Numbered from the stretch's first letter, positions 53,503-62,412 are shown. The stretch: 64,000 bases of DNA from CAVPJW01 sp963705525 (GCA_963705525.1 CAVPJW010000007.1:496001-560000), one strand, 5' to 3'. Notes: generated by a model not told the origin, from the letters alone. Numbers and translations: made by a program.

Positions 53503-54592
53503 GTTCTTCGCAGACCTCGATCGACTGCTGCCGCTGGAGTCCCGGGTCGCGACGGCGACGGTCGTCGCCACGCACGGTGCGACACCGCGCCGGCAGGGCG
53601 CGCGAATGCTCGTCGGCGAGGGCGGACGCATCCTGGGCTCGGTGACGATCGGCGGGTGCGTGGACGCGCGCGTCATCGAGGAAGCGGAGCGAAGCCTCGC
53701 AGACGGCGCGCCGCGTCTCGTCGAACTGTCACTCGGCGATGAAGATGCATGGGAGACTGGGCTGTCGTGCGGGGGCACCGTGGATGTCCTGGTGCAGCCC
53801 CTGCAGCTCGACAAACCCTCGGAGTGGCCGCTCTCCGCCCTGACGCGACTGCGCGAACATCTCGCCGCTGGACGCCGGGCCGCGCTCGTCACCAGGCTCG
53901 ACGCAGAGCGGGCGGGAATCGGCTTGCTGATGCTCGACACGGGCGAGGTGGTGGGATCGCTGGGCCATCGCGATCTGGACCGCGCCGCCACGACCGCCGC
54001 GAACGAGCTCCTGGCCTCGGGGCGCTCGCAGGACTTGTCAATCGACGGCGCGAGGATCTTCGTTGAAGTATTCGGGCCACCTTCAGAGCTGATCATCGTG
54101 GGCGCCAGCCATCTTGCGATGGCACTGACCGACATGGCCCGCCTAGTCGGCTACACGAGCATCGTCCTCGACGGGCGGCCGCGCTTCGCGACACCGGAAC
54201 GATTTCCTCACGCCGATTTGCGGGTCGGCATCCCATCGGAGCTCCTGGCCGCGATGTCCCTGACACCTGCCACGGCGCTCGTGCTCGCCGCGCACGATTA
54301 CAAATACGACCTGCCGGTACTCAGACATGCCCTTCGCACTCCTGTCGGATACATCGGCATGCTTGGGAGCCGCCGGCGCGGCGACACTATCAGGGGCTTC
54401 CTCCGCGATGAGGGCTTCTCGGACGACGATCTCGTTCGCATTCGCGTGCCGATCGGCCTCGATCTGGGCGGACCGACGGTCGCCGAGATCGCGCTGGCCA
54501 TCGTGTCCGAGATCGTCGCCGAAGCCCGGCGAGGCAGCGCCAGGCCTCTTCGGAACCTGACCGGCGTTGGGGCGAAGTCCTCGAACGGCTGA
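53495..54592 (+). CDS. coxI: XdhC/CoxI family molybdenum hydroxylase maturation protein
   Basis: A protein of 365 residues with the full two-domain XdhC layout. The N-terminal domain has VATATVVATHGATPRRQGARM and SVTIGGCVDARVIEEAER, with SCGGTVDVLVQPL. The C-terminal Rossmann domain has ELIIVGASHLAMALTDMARL and VGYIGMLGSRRRGDTIRGFL with ADL-type acidic end (HADLRVG). It overlaps the MocA-like gene by eight bases. Function as a chaperone that sulfurates and inserts the cofactor into CoxL is inferred from the family. Confidence 0.9.
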   Translation: MHEFFADLDRLLPLESRVATATVVATHGATPRRQGARMLVGEGGRILGSVTIGGCVDARVIEEAERSLADGAPRLVELSLGDEDAWETGLSCGGTVDVLVQPLQLDKPSEWPLSALTRLREHLAAGRRAALVTRLDAERAGIGLLMLDTGEVVGSLGHRDLDRAATTAANELLASGRSQDLSIDGARIFVEVFGPPSELIIVGASHLAMALTDMARLVGYTSIVLDGRPRFATPERFPHADLRVGIPSELLAAMSLTPATALVLAAHDYKYDLPVLRHALRTPVGYIGMLGSRRRGDTIRGFLRDEGFSDDDLVRIRVPIGLDLGGPTVAEIALAIVSEIVAEARRGSARPLRNLTGVGAKSSNG

Positions 54593-54604
54593 AGCGCTCC
54601 GCAG

Positions 54605-54985
54605 ATGACGGACATTCGGTACGGCGCGTCGATCACCGAGCGCTTTCGACACCCTAGACATCGGGGCACGCTCTCCGATCCCGACGCCGAGGCTGAGGCC
54701 TTCAACCCCCTCTGCGGCGACCGCATCCGGGTCGAGCTCCAGGTCGAGGAGGGGATGATTACGGCGATGCGATATCGAGGCGACGCGTGTGCCATCTGCC
54801 TCGCCTCGGCCGATTTCCTGGTCGAGCTGGTCGAGGGTCAGTCGTGCGACCGAAGTCTTGCTATTCTGGCGGAGGACGTATGCGCCAAGCTCGGCTGCGA
54901 CATCAGGCCGTCAAGGATGCAATGCGTCGCGCTGCCGCTGACCGCCCTTCGTCAGGCGATCGACGCGTTCGAAGCTCGACTTTGA
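54605..54985 (+). CDS. NifU/SufU-like iron-sulfur scaffold protein
   Basis: A protein of 126 residues resembling the IscU/SufU N-terminal scaffold. It opens FRHPRHRGTL, has the NPLCGDRIRVELQV signature with the first Cys, then GDACAICLASADFLVELVEG with two Cys and SRMQCVALPLTAL with the last. It is shorter than SufU and lacks the usual SSSMM segment after the second Cys (ASADFL instead). It follows coxI after 12 bases, so it may supply [2Fe-2S] clusters to CoxS; this is an inference from position. Confidence 0.8.
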   Translation: MTDIRYGASITERFRHPRHRGTLSDPDAEAEAFNPLCGDRIRVELQVEEGMITAMRYRGDACAICLASADFLVELVEGQSCDRSLAILAEDVCAKLGCDIRPSRMQCVALPLTALRQAIDAFEARL

Positions 54986-55028
54986 CGAAAGCGCGCAGCA
55001 CCGTCCGAAACGATCATCGAGGTGCAAC

Positions 55029-55880
55029 ATGGATCCCCTGGACGAGTTCGACGTTGACGAGAAGCCGGCCGAGATTCTGCTCGACCGAGAGGAGAGCTCC
55101 AAGCGCGGACAGCGAATGGCGATTGCCGCGGTCGTGGTCGGGCTGGCCGTAATTGCCGGGCTCGTGATCTGGCTGCTGCCGTCGCGCAAGACCACAGAGT
55201 CTGCCGCCGGCACGAAGCCTCAGCCGGTTGCGGGAACCGAACGGGGCCCCCTCGGCGCCGGAGCGGCACCGATTGATGTTCCTCCACTCGAGATGACCGA
55301 CCCGCTCGTCCGTCAGCTCATTGGCGCGTTGTCATCCAAGCCGGAAATTGTGGCATGGCTCGCAGGCGATGGACTCATTCGCAACTTCGTGGCGAGCCTC
55401 GAAAATGTGGCCTACGGGCCCTCGCCAGCCAGGCACGTGCGGCGACTGGCGCCGCAGCAACCGTTCCGTGTCGTGACCAGAGGTGGCACGATCGTGCTCG
55501 ATCCCCGCTCCTATGAACGGTACGACGGTCTGGCCAACGCCGCGGCGTCGCTCGACGCGCCGGGCCTGGCGCGCGCGTATTCGACACTCAGGCCGCGGCT
55601 CGAGGAAGCCTACCGCGAGCAGGGCCACCCCGACGGAAACATCGATGGCGCCGTCGAGACAGCCATCCAGAAGCTGCTCGCCGTTCCCGTGATCGAAGGC
55701 GATGTCAGACTGATCACGCACGGCGGTACTGCGTTCGAGTTCGAGGACGAGCGCCTCGAGTCGCTGACACCGGCGCAAAAGCAGCTGCTGCGGATGGGCC
55801 CGCGCAATGTCAGGCTCGTCCAGGGAAAACTCCTGGAGGTCGCCCACGCGCTCGGTATTCCGTCCACCCGCCTGCCGTGA
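55029..55880 (+). CDS. DUF3014 membrane-anchored protein
   Basis: A protein of 283 residues: an acidic cytosolic N-terminus, one membrane helix (about 30-52, AIAAVVVGLAVIAGLVIWLL), a spacer rich in Gly/Pro/Thr, and a periplasmic DUF3014 domain (about 95-283). Segments include LVRQLIGALSSKPEIVAWLA, YERYDGLANAAASLDAPGLA and EDERLESLTPAQKQLLRMGP. The function of the family is unknown. It lies downstream of the cox cluster on the same strand and may be co-transcribed. Confidence 0.85.
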   Translation: MDPLDEFDVDEKPAEILLDREESSKRGQRMAIAAVVVGLAVIAGLVIWLLPSRKTTESAAGTKPQPVAGTERGPLGAGAAPIDVPPLEMTDPLVRQLIGALSSKPEIVAWLAGDGLIRNFVASLENVAYGPSPARHVRRLAPQQPFRVVTRGGTIVLDPRSYERYDGLANAAASLDAPGLARAYSTLRPRLEEAYREQGHPDGNIDGAVETAIQKLLAVPVIEGDVRLITHGGTAFEFEDERLESLTPAQKQLLRMGPRNVRLVQGKLLEVAHALGIPSTRLP

Positions 55881-55899
55881 CCGTCACTGTGGAGGTTCT

Positions 55900-56394
55900 G
55901 TGATTTCTCGATGCGCCGCATTGTTCATGCTCGCCTGCGCCACCACGCCGCTGGCCGCGCAGGACAGACTCGACACGGTGCCTGACTTCGTCCTCTGGCC
56001 GAACGCCCGGCTCGAGTCTGCGGCCGATCAACTCGAAAAAACGATCGGCGACAAGTCGCTCGTGTTCGAAACCATCGGGAACTATCCTGGGCACTCGGTG
56101 TATCTGGTGCTCCGCGGTTCGACCGGACAAGCGGAGATTCATGAGACCGAGGAAGATGTCTTCATCGCTCGCCGCGGCCGCGCCTCGCTAGTCATCGGCG
56201 GTCAGCTGGTCGGTGAGCAAGCCATGCCTCGGAAACAGCGCAGAGGCACCTCCATCCAGGGCGGAAACCGCCGCGAACTCTCACCGGGCGATATCGTCCA
56301 TATCCCAAGAGGCTTCGCGCATCAGCTGCTGATTGCGCCGGGCGAGCGATTCATGTACGACCTGTTCAAGTTCGACGAGGAGCCGCTCAAATAA
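55900..56394 (+). CDS. Secreted cupin-domain protein
   Basis: A protein of 164 residues starting at GTG 55900 behind ggagg. A signal peptide (ending PLAAQ, about 23 residues) precedes a single cupin barrel. The first motif is degenerate (IHETEEDVFIARRGRASLVI); the second is clear in LSPGDIVHIPRGFAHQLLI. The enzymatic or binding role is unknown. It sits 19 bases after the DUF3014 gene. The next feature is a single-arm word repeat. Confidence 0.82.
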   Translation: MISRCAALFMLACATTPLAAQDRLDTVPDFVLWPNARLESAADQLEKTIGDKSLVFETIGNYPGHSVYLVLRGSTGQAEIHETEEDVFIARRGRASLVIGGQLVGEQAMPRKQRRGTSIQGGNRRELSPGDIVHIPRGFAHQLLIAPGERFMYDLFKFDEEPLK

Positions 56395-56395
56395 A

Positions 56396-56461
56396 ATAAG
56401 GTCACAGGGTCGAAGAGTCGCGAAGGGTCACAAGGTCGAAAAGTCGCAGGGTCGCAGAGTG
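56396..56461. repeat. Word repeat (ggtcacagggtcgaagagtcgc)
   Basis: Tandem variants of gggtcacagg, ggtcgaaaagtcg and cagggtcgcagag fill the gap between two convergent genes. Only one arm is present, so no large hairpin is expected. Confidence 0.65.
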
Positions 56462-56463
56462 GG

Positions 56464-57663
56464 TCAGAACTCGAGCTTCTGAATCAGCGCTTCCGCGACG
56501 GTGCGGGTGGGCGATCCCTGCGGCGCACTCCAGTACGTCCTGCGGACGGTCGCAAAGAACTGCTCTTCTTCGAAGTCCTCTTCGAGCATGTCGAAGCCCT
56601 CCCCGATCAGCGCGATCGTCTCGGCTCGGTGCTCCATCTTCTGGAGCTGCCCCAGCATGAACGGCGTGTTGCGAATGGCAATCGTTGCCACGGCCAGTGC
56701 GATCGGCGCGCGCGTCGGATCCTCCGATGGCAGTCCGACCTCGAGGAGCGGGCGAAGCGCGTCCTCGTTGCCCTTGACGGCGATCGCGGCGAGACCATTC
56801 GCAGAGCCGCGAAGGAGTTCCGGGAAGCCCGGGTTCTTGTCGGCAAACCGGAGGGTGTCGACGATGTAGCCGAGGTGGGATCCGCAGTTGACGCCGAGAA
56901 GGCAGATAGAAGCGGCGATCTCGGGTTGCGACTGCCTTGGGGCCGCGTGCTGCAACGCGGCCAGCGCTGGCAGCGCCCGCTTGTCGCCGATCTTGCCGAG
57001 CGCGAGCGCGGCGTCGTGCTGCAGGGGGCCGTCCAGCTTCGAGATGCCGACGAGCGTATCTACCGCGTAGGTCGCGCGATAGTCTCCCAGCGCCTCAATC
57101 ACCGCGCTCCGGAAGAAATCCTGGCCGCGCATGGCTTCCTTGACCAGCGCCTGCTGCACGGTCGGCACCGTTCCGAGTGCCGCCAGCGCGCGAACGAGCC
57201 CAGGCCGCACGAACTCGGCCAGCTCCGTGTCGAGCTTCTTGAGCAGCGATGGAGCCCTTGCGGGTTCCGGGTGATGCTCGAAGTAGGCGTACGCCACTTC
57301 GCGGAGCCGATCGTTGGCGTCGTCCGAAGCCTCGTCCATCGCGTCGCGCGCGCGCGGATCGTTGAATCCCGCGAGCAGCACGAGTGCCTTGAATCGCACG
57401 TACCCGTCCGGATGATTCGATACCGCGTCGAGAAGCGCGGGAACGGCCTGAGCGGGAGGCGTGCGCCTCACGAGGCGCGCGGCCGCAGAACGGATCGGAT
57501 AGTCCAGGTTACCAAGCTTGCCGATCGCAGCCTTCAGGTCGGCCGCTGTGACGGGTTGCGGCCCGCGTTCTTGAGCACCGGCCGCAAGGAGCAATGAGCG
57601 ATGGGCAATGAGGGGATCGGAACACAGCGCGAGCAAAAGGACCGCTAGCGCGACGGATTTCAT
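56464..57663 (-). CDS. Secreted HEAT-repeat protein
   Basis: About 399 residues from the ATG at 57663 (a GTG at 57684 would add seven). A signal-like N-terminus is followed by at least eight HEAT/PBS-type helical repeats, for example RSAAARLVRRTPPAQAVPAL, YVRFKALVLLAGFNDPRARD, and ALALGKIGDKRALPALAALQ. Such proteins are binding scaffolds. Oddly, residues about 22-33 (DPLIAHRSLLLA) are encoded by a copy of the gcaatgagcgatgggc word repeat that also fills the adjoining gap, so repeat DNA forms part of the leader. It is the last gene of the purine gene strand, downstream of purF. Confidence 0.82.
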   Translation of the reverse strand: MKSVALAVLLLALCSDPLIAHRSLLLAAGAQERGPQPVTAADLKAAIGKLGNLDYPIRSAAARLVRRTPPAQAVPALLDAVSNHPDGYVRFKALVLLAGFNDPRARDAMDEASDDANDRLREVAYAYFEHHPEPARAPSLLKKLDTELAEFVRPGLVRALAALGTVPTVQQALVKEAMRGQDFFRSAVIEALGDYRATYAVDTLVGISKLDGPLQHDAALALGKIGDKRALPALAALQHAAPRQSQPEIAASICLLGVNCGSHLGYIVDTLRFADKNPGFPELLRGSANGLAAIAVKGNEDALRPLLEVGLPSEDPTRAPIALAVATIAIRNTPFMLGQLQKMEHRAETIALIGEGFDMLEEDFEEEQFFATVRRTYWSAPQGSPTRTVAEALIQKLEF

Positions 57664-57735
57664 GAATCGTTGCACTTGGTTCACCGCTCATTGCTCACTG
57701 CCCATCGCCCATTGCTCATCGCTCATTGCCCGTTG
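57592..57735. repeat. Word-repeat hairpin spanning a gene start (gcaatgagcgatgggc / gcccatcgctcattgc)
   Basis: The left arm (57592-57620) lies inside the HEAT-protein coding region; the right arm (57684-57735, ctcattgctcactgcccatc and following) fills the gap to purF. The arms are near reverse complements with the HEAT-protein signal sequence as the loop. Confidence 0.75.
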
Positions 57736-57737
57736 CT

Positions 57738-59165
57738 TCACGCTTTCACGACCGGCTCCGTCTGGTCCAGTTTGAGAGCCAGCTGCAGGTAGGCCTCCTC
57801 GTCGCGAGGGAATTCCACGGGGTAGTGTCCCGTGTAGCAGGATGAACAGTATGCGCTGCGCCGCGCCTGGACGGTTCCCATCAGCCCTTCCAGGCTGAGG
57901 TAACGCAAGCTGTCGGCTTCGACGTAATCGCGCACTTCGTCGATCGTATGGGTCGCCGCAATCAGCTCGCTCTTCCGCGGCGTGTCCACGCCATAGAAGC
58001 ACGGCGAAATCGTCGGCGGACAGCTGATGCGCATATGCACTTCGCGCGCGCCAGCGGCCTTCACCATCCTCACGATCTTCCGGCTGGTCGTACCGCGGAC
58101 GATGGAATCGTCCACGAGCACGACGCGCTTGCCTTCGAGAATGCTGCGAACCGGGTTGAGCTTCACCTTGACACCGAAGTGCCGGATGGATTGCTGAGGC
58201 TGTATGAACGTTCGCCCGACGTAGTGATTGCGAATCAGGCCCATCCGCATCGGAATGCCCGATTGTTCCGCGTAGCCGACCGCGGCGCACACGCCCGAGT
58301 CGGGAACCGGGACGATGACGTCGGCGTCGGCGGGCGCCTCGCGCGCGAGCATGCGGCCGAGATTGGTCCGCACCTCGTTGACGCTCTCACCGAACACGTA
58401 GCTGTCCGGCCGCGCGAAGTACACGTGCTCGAAGATGCAGTGCGCGAGCGGCGCCGGCGGAAACGGCTTGATCGATCGGACGCCTCCGGCGCTGACCACG
58501 ACAACTTCGCCGGGCTCGACATCTCGGACGTAGGTCGCACCGATGAGATCGAGCGCGCACGTCTCGGAGCAGATGATGACCGCCTCGCCAAGCCGGCCGA
58601 TGGCAAGCGGCCGGAACCCGTGCGGATCGCGCACGGCGATCAGGCGGTCCTTCGTGATCATCAGGAGCGAGAACGCTCCCTGGACTTGCGCAATCGATTC
58701 GACAACGGCGTCCTCGACGGCGCCGGCCTTCGACCGCGCATACAGGTGCAGCACGACCTCGGTGTCGCTGTTCGTCTGAAAGATGGAGCCGCGATCGACC
58801 AGCTCGTCGCGCAGTTCACGCGCGTTGACGAGGTTACCGTTGTGGCAGATGCCAATCTGCCCGTGAGCGCAGTCGATCAGAATGGGCTGTGCATTGGTCA
58901 GGCCGCTGTCGCCGGCGGTCGAGTACCGGACATGGCCTATCGCGATGGGCCCGGGCAGGCCCTTGAGGATCTCGCCGCTGAAGGCGTCGGCGACGTAGCC
59001 CATCGCACGCGATAGGCGCACTTTTTCGCCGTCAGACGCCGCAATGCCGGCGCTCTCCTGCCCTCGATGCTGCAGGGCATAGAGCCCCAGGTAGCTCAGG
59101 TTCGCCGCTTCAGGGTGACCGAAAATACCGAATATGCCGCAGGCCTCACGAAATTTGTCGAACAT
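57738..59165 (-). CDS. purF: Amidophosphoribosyltransferase (glutamine PRPP amidotransferase)
   Basis: A protein of 475 residues catalysing the first committed step of purine synthesis (PRPP plus Gln to phosphoribosylamine). The N-terminal nucleophile Cys9 in FREACGIFGIFG follows an eight-residue propeptide that must be removed. The PRPP loop is VVLVDDSIVRGTTSRKIV. Conserved Cys in LAHCIFEHVYF, SCPPTISPCFYG and SAYCSSCYTG indicate the [4Fe-4S] form of the enzyme, as in Bacillus. It is downstream of purL, from which a short word repeat separates it. Confidence 0.97.
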   Translation of the reverse strand: MFDKFREACGIFGIFGHPEAANLSYLGLYALQHRGQESAGIAASDGEKVRLSRAMGYVADAFSGEILKGLPGPIAIGHVRYSTAGDSGLTNAQPILIDCAHGQIGICHNGNLVNARELRDELVDRGSIFQTNSDTEVVLHLYARSKAGAVEDAVVESIAQVQGAFSLLMITKDRLIAVRDPHGFRPLAIGRLGEAVIICSETCALDLIGATYVRDVEPGEVVVVSAGGVRSIKPFPPAPLAHCIFEHVYFARPDSYVFGESVNEVRTNLGRMLAREAPADADVIVPVPDSGVCAAVGYAEQSGIPMRMGLIRNHYVGRTFIQPQQSIRHFGVKVKLNPVRSILEGKRVVLVDDSIVRGTTSRKIVRMVKAAGAREVHMRISCPPTISPCFYGVDTPRKSELIAATHTIDEVRDYVEADSLRYLSLEGLMGTVQARRSAYCSSCYTGHYPVEFPRDEEAYLQLALKLDQTEPVVKA

Positions 59166-59167
59166 GG

Positions 59168-59210
59168 GTTAGGTTCAGTTCTCAGTCACGAGTTCCTGGT
59201 TCTTGGTTCT
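59168..59210. repeat. Short word repeat (cagttctcagtcacg, cctggttcttggttc)
   Basis: It fills the 43-base gap between the purL stop and the purF start and uses the same words as 36214-36305 and 31352-31428. Confidence 0.6.
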
Positions 59211-61446
59211 ACGCCACACGCCGCTCGAAGTATCGATCGATCGCGTTTGCCCAGCATCGCTCGGCGTCGCGAACGGTCATGTCAATTGCGCACTCACCTG
59301 CGACACGGATGCGCAGGCGATCGCCGATGGTCCGGCCTATCTGCCTCGCGGGAACACCGGCCGCGCGCGCGAGCCTCACGAGCTCCTGAGCGCTCGACTC
59401 GCTGGTCGAGACGACCACGGTGGCGGCTGCTTCGCCGAAAAGCGTCAGCGCCTGAGCCCAGTCGCCTGGCGCGTCGACGGCGGCCAGGTCCACGTCGATG
59501 CCGATGCCCTCGGTGCCGAAGCAACACTCGGCCAGGGTCACGGCGATCCCGCCGTCCGACACGTCATGCGCGTTCATGATCATCCCGCGCGAGGCGACCG
59601 TCGCCAGCAGCTCCGACAGCGCGCGTTCTGCGGCGAGATCGATCGCGGGCGGTAGACCCTGAACACGACCGCACAGCCTCTTGAGGTACTCGCTTCCGCC
59701 AAGGCTGGCGTTTCCAGCGCCGAGCAGCACCACCGCGAGGCCGCTGTCCTGGAAGGACTGGGCGACTGCATGCCGCGCATCTTCAATCAACCCGACGACC
59801 CCGATGATCGGGGTCGGGTAGATGGCCTCGCCATCCGTCTCGTTGTAGAAACTGACGTTACCGCCGGTGATCGGAATGTTCAAGGCACGGCATGCCTCGC
59901 TGATGCCGTCAACAGCGCGCTTGAACTGCCACATGATCTCGGGCCGCTCGGGGTTGCCGAAATTCAGGCAGTTGGTCGCACCGATCGGTATCGCACCCGC
60001 ACACGCGACATTTCGAGCGGCTTCGGCCACGGCGAGCATGGCGCCACGATGCGGATCGAGATAGCAGTAGCGTCCGTTCCCATCCACGGACATCGCAAGC
60101 GCCCGCAACGTATCTTTGACGCGGACGACGCCGGTTCCCTGACCGGGCATCACGATGGTGTTCGTCCTGACCATGTGATCGTACTGCCGGTATACCCAAC
60201 GCTTGCTGGCGATCGCAGGAGACGCCAGCAGATTCATCAGCGCCTGCTCCGACCCTCCTGGTGGCGGCGCCAGAGTGGCGAGATCGAGCTGCTGGACGTC
60301 GCGCAGGTACGCCGGCTGAACGACGGGCCGATCGTAGACGGGAGCATCGTCCGTCAACGCGCGGTTCGGAATCTCGGCGACGATGGTGCCGCGCTCGCGC
60401 ACCCGCAACATCCCGTCATCGGTCACGGTGCCGATCCGCACGGCGTGCAGATCCCATTTCTGGAAAACCTCTTCGATTTCGGCCTCGCGTCCCTGCCTGG
60501 CCACGAGAAGCATTCGCTCCTGCGACTCCGACAGCATGATCTCGTACGGCGTCATCTCCGTCTCGCGCTGCGGGACGAGAGACACGTCGATGTCGATGCC
60601 CGAGCCGCCGCGCGAACCCATCTCCGACGTCGAACACGTGAGGCCGGCGGCGCCCATGTCCTGAATGCCCACGAGTGCGTCCCGCTCGATGACCTCGAGA
60701 CATGCCTCCATCAGCAGTTTTTCCATGAACGGATCGCCAACCTGAACAGCCGGCCGCTTCTCGGCCAATCGCTCGTCGAATTCGGCGGACGCCATGGTGG
60801 CCCCGTGGATTCCATCCCGACCCGTCCGGGCTCCCACGTAGTAGACCGGATTGCCCACGCCCGACGCCGCTCCCTTGATGATGGCATCGGCTCTGGCAAG
60901 ACCGAGACAGAAGACGTTGACGAGCGGGTTGCCCCCATAGGCGTCTTCGAACGCCACCTCTCCCCCAACCGTCGCGATGCCGATGCTGTTGCCGTATCCG
61001 CCAATGCCGGCGACGACGCCTTCCATCAGTCGTCGGTTTCCCGGATCGTCAAGTGGGCCGAAGCGAAGTGAGTTCAAGAGCGCAATCGGCCGCGCACCCA
61101 TGGTGAAGATGTCGCGGATGATGCCGCCGACTCCCGTTGCCGCGCCCTGGTAGGGTTCGATGAACGACGGGTGATTGTGTGATTCGATCTTGAAGACCGC
61201 GGCAACGCCGTCTCCCACGTCAACGGCCCCGGCGTTTTCACCCGGACCCTGCAGGACTCTCGAGCCGGAGGTCGGAAGCTTTCTGAGGTGAATCCGCGAG
61301 CTCTTGTAACTGCAGTGTTCCGACCACATCACCGAGAAGATGCCGAGCTCGGTAAGATTCGGCTCGCGGCCCAGCGTCTTGCAGATCTTCGAGTACTCGT
61401 CGCGGGAGAGTCCGTGTTGTTCGAGTGTCTGGCCGTCGATGGTCAC
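59209..61446 (-). CDS. purL: FGAM synthase subunit PurL
   Basis: A protein of 745 residues, the ATP-dependent synthetase subunit of the three-part PurLQS enzyme (FGAR to FGAM). Motifs include FSVMWSEHCSYKSSRIHLRK near the N-terminus, KIESHNHPSFIEPYQGAATG with the catalytic His, GATNCLNFGNPERPEIMWQF, and PITGGNVSFYNE. The length is that of the short (Bacillus-type) PurL without a fused glutaminase, agreeing with separate purQ and purS genes upstream. The start overlaps the stop of the small membrane protein gene. Confidence 0.97.
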   Translation of the reverse strand: MTIDGQTLEQHGLSRDEYSKICKTLGREPNLTELGIFSVMWSEHCSYKSSRIHLRKLPTSGSRVLQGPGENAGAVDVGDGVAAVFKIESHNHPSFIEPYQGAATGVGGIIRDIFTMGARPIALLNSLRFGPLDDPGNRRLMEGVVAGIGGYGNSIGIATVGGEVAFEDAYGGNPLVNVFCLGLARADAIIKGAASGVGNPVYYVGARTGRDGIHGATMASAEFDERLAEKRPAVQVGDPFMEKLLMEACLEVIERDALVGIQDMGAAGLTCSTSEMGSRGGSGIDIDVSLVPQRETEMTPYEIMLSESQERMLLVARQGREAEIEEVFQKWDLHAVRIGTVTDDGMLRVRERGTIVAEIPNRALTDDAPVYDRPVVQPAYLRDVQQLDLATLAPPPGGSEQALMNLLASPAIASKRWVYRQYDHMVRTNTIVMPGQGTGVVRVKDTLRALAMSVDGNGRYCYLDPHRGAMLAVAEAARNVACAGAIPIGATNCLNFGNPERPEIMWQFKRAVDGISEACRALNIPITGGNVSFYNETDGEAIYPTPIIGVVGLIEDARHAVAQSFQDSGLAVVLLGAGNASLGGSEYLKRLCGRVQGLPPAIDLAAERALSELLATVASRGMIMNAHDVSDGGIAVTLAECCFGTEGIGIDVDLAAVDAPGDWAQALTLFGEAAATVVVSTSESSAQELVRLARAAGVPARQIGRTIGDRLRIRVAGECAIDMTVRDAERCWANAIDRYFERRVA

Positions 61447-61685
61447 AGCGCGCGCTCTCCCAGAAAACGCAGGGCCAGGAATCCGTCGAGCACTCCGGCT
61501 CCGGCCAGTGCGAGCGCGACGTACGTGCGGGCGGGCGGTTCGATCGGAAGCACGCCGAGCCAGGTCGCGGCGGCCAGCCCGATCATCACCGTCGCCGAAG
61601 CCAGGAGGATCTTGCCGACGAGGCCGCGAGCCTTTCCCGTCGCGGCGGCTTTCCTGTCGACTCCCGCGAAATCCTGATCAGGCAT
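61443..61685 (-). CDS. Small two-helix membrane protein between purQ and purL
   Basis: A protein of 80 residues from the ATG at 61685, which overlaps the end of purQ by eight bases; its stop overlaps purL by four. It has two hydrophobic helices (GKILLASATVMIGLAAATWL and TYVALALAGAGVLDGFLAL) and a charged N-terminus. The family is not recognised. Its tight coupling on both sides supports that it is translated, though it has no known role in purine synthesis. Confidence 0.7.
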   Translation of the reverse strand: MPDQDFAGVDRKAAATGKARGLVGKILLASATVMIGLAAATWLGVLPIEPPARTYVALALAGAGVLDGFLALRFLGERAL

Positions 61686-62412
61686 GCGAGATGAGTTCCG
61701 AGTCGCGCCGCGCAAACCGGCCGTCCTTGAGTGCCGCGACGACCGACTCGAAAATGACGAGCCCGTCGGCGCTCCCCAGCCAGGATTCGCAGGCGCGTTC
61801 CGGATGCGGCATCAGTCCGACGACGTTGCGCTCGATGTTGCAGATGCCGGCAATGGCGGAGATCGAACCGTTCGGATTGGCTTCGTCGACGATCCTGCCC
61901 TGGGCCGATGTGTAGCGAAAGATCACCTGACGGTTTTCCTCGAGCTTTGCCAGCTCGGCAGGCGGCGCATAGTAGTTGCCCTCGCCATGGGCGATCGGCA
62001 CACGCAGCACCTGCCCTTGTCTGCAGGTCCACGTGAACGGCGTGTCCGTCTGCTCGACGCGGATGTTCACGTGCTCGCACCGGTAGCGGAGCCCTCGATT
62101 TCGGAGCATCGCGCCGGTCAGAAGGCCGGCTTCGAGCAGCACCTGAAAGCCGTTGCAGATGCCGAGCACCGGTCCGCCGGCCGCGGCGAATCGCGAGACA
62201 TCGGGCATGATCGGCGAAAATCTCGCGATGGCGCCGGTCCTGAGATAGTCGCCATGCGCAAAACCTCCGGGCAGGATGACCACATCCGCCCCGCGCAGGC
62301 TCGTGTCCTTGTGCCACACGAACGCCGCGTCCTGACCGAGCACATGCTTGATGGCGTAATGGGCGTCGTGATCGCAGTTCGAACCTGGAAAGACGACTAC
62401 CGCGAACTTCAT
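61678..62412 (-). CDS. purQ: FGAM synthase glutaminase subunit PurQ
   Basis: A protein of 244 residues, the class I glutamine amidotransferase that supplies ammonia to PurL. The nucleophile Cys is in VLGICNGFQVLLEAGLL, and the catalytic His/Glu pair is in VGLMPHPERACES. The N-terminus VVVFPGSNCDHDAHYAI is typical. It follows purS by 34 bases. Confidence 0.97.
   Translation of the reverse strand: MKFAVVVFPGSNCDHDAHYAIKHVLGQDAAFVWHKDTSLRGADVVILPGGFAHGDYLRTGAIARFSPIMPDVSRFAAAGGPVLGICNGFQVLLEAGLLTGAMLRNRGLRYRCEHVNIRVEQTDTPFTWTCRQGQVLRVPIAHGEGNYYAPPAELAKLEENRQVIFRYTSAQGRIVDEANPNGSISAIAGICNIERNVVGLMPHPERACESWLGSADGLVIFESVVAALKDGRFARRDSELISHA

Noticed and set aside
57948..59015. 355-codon plus-strand frame opposite purF
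   Set aside because: It is antisense to an intact purF; no motif is recognised.
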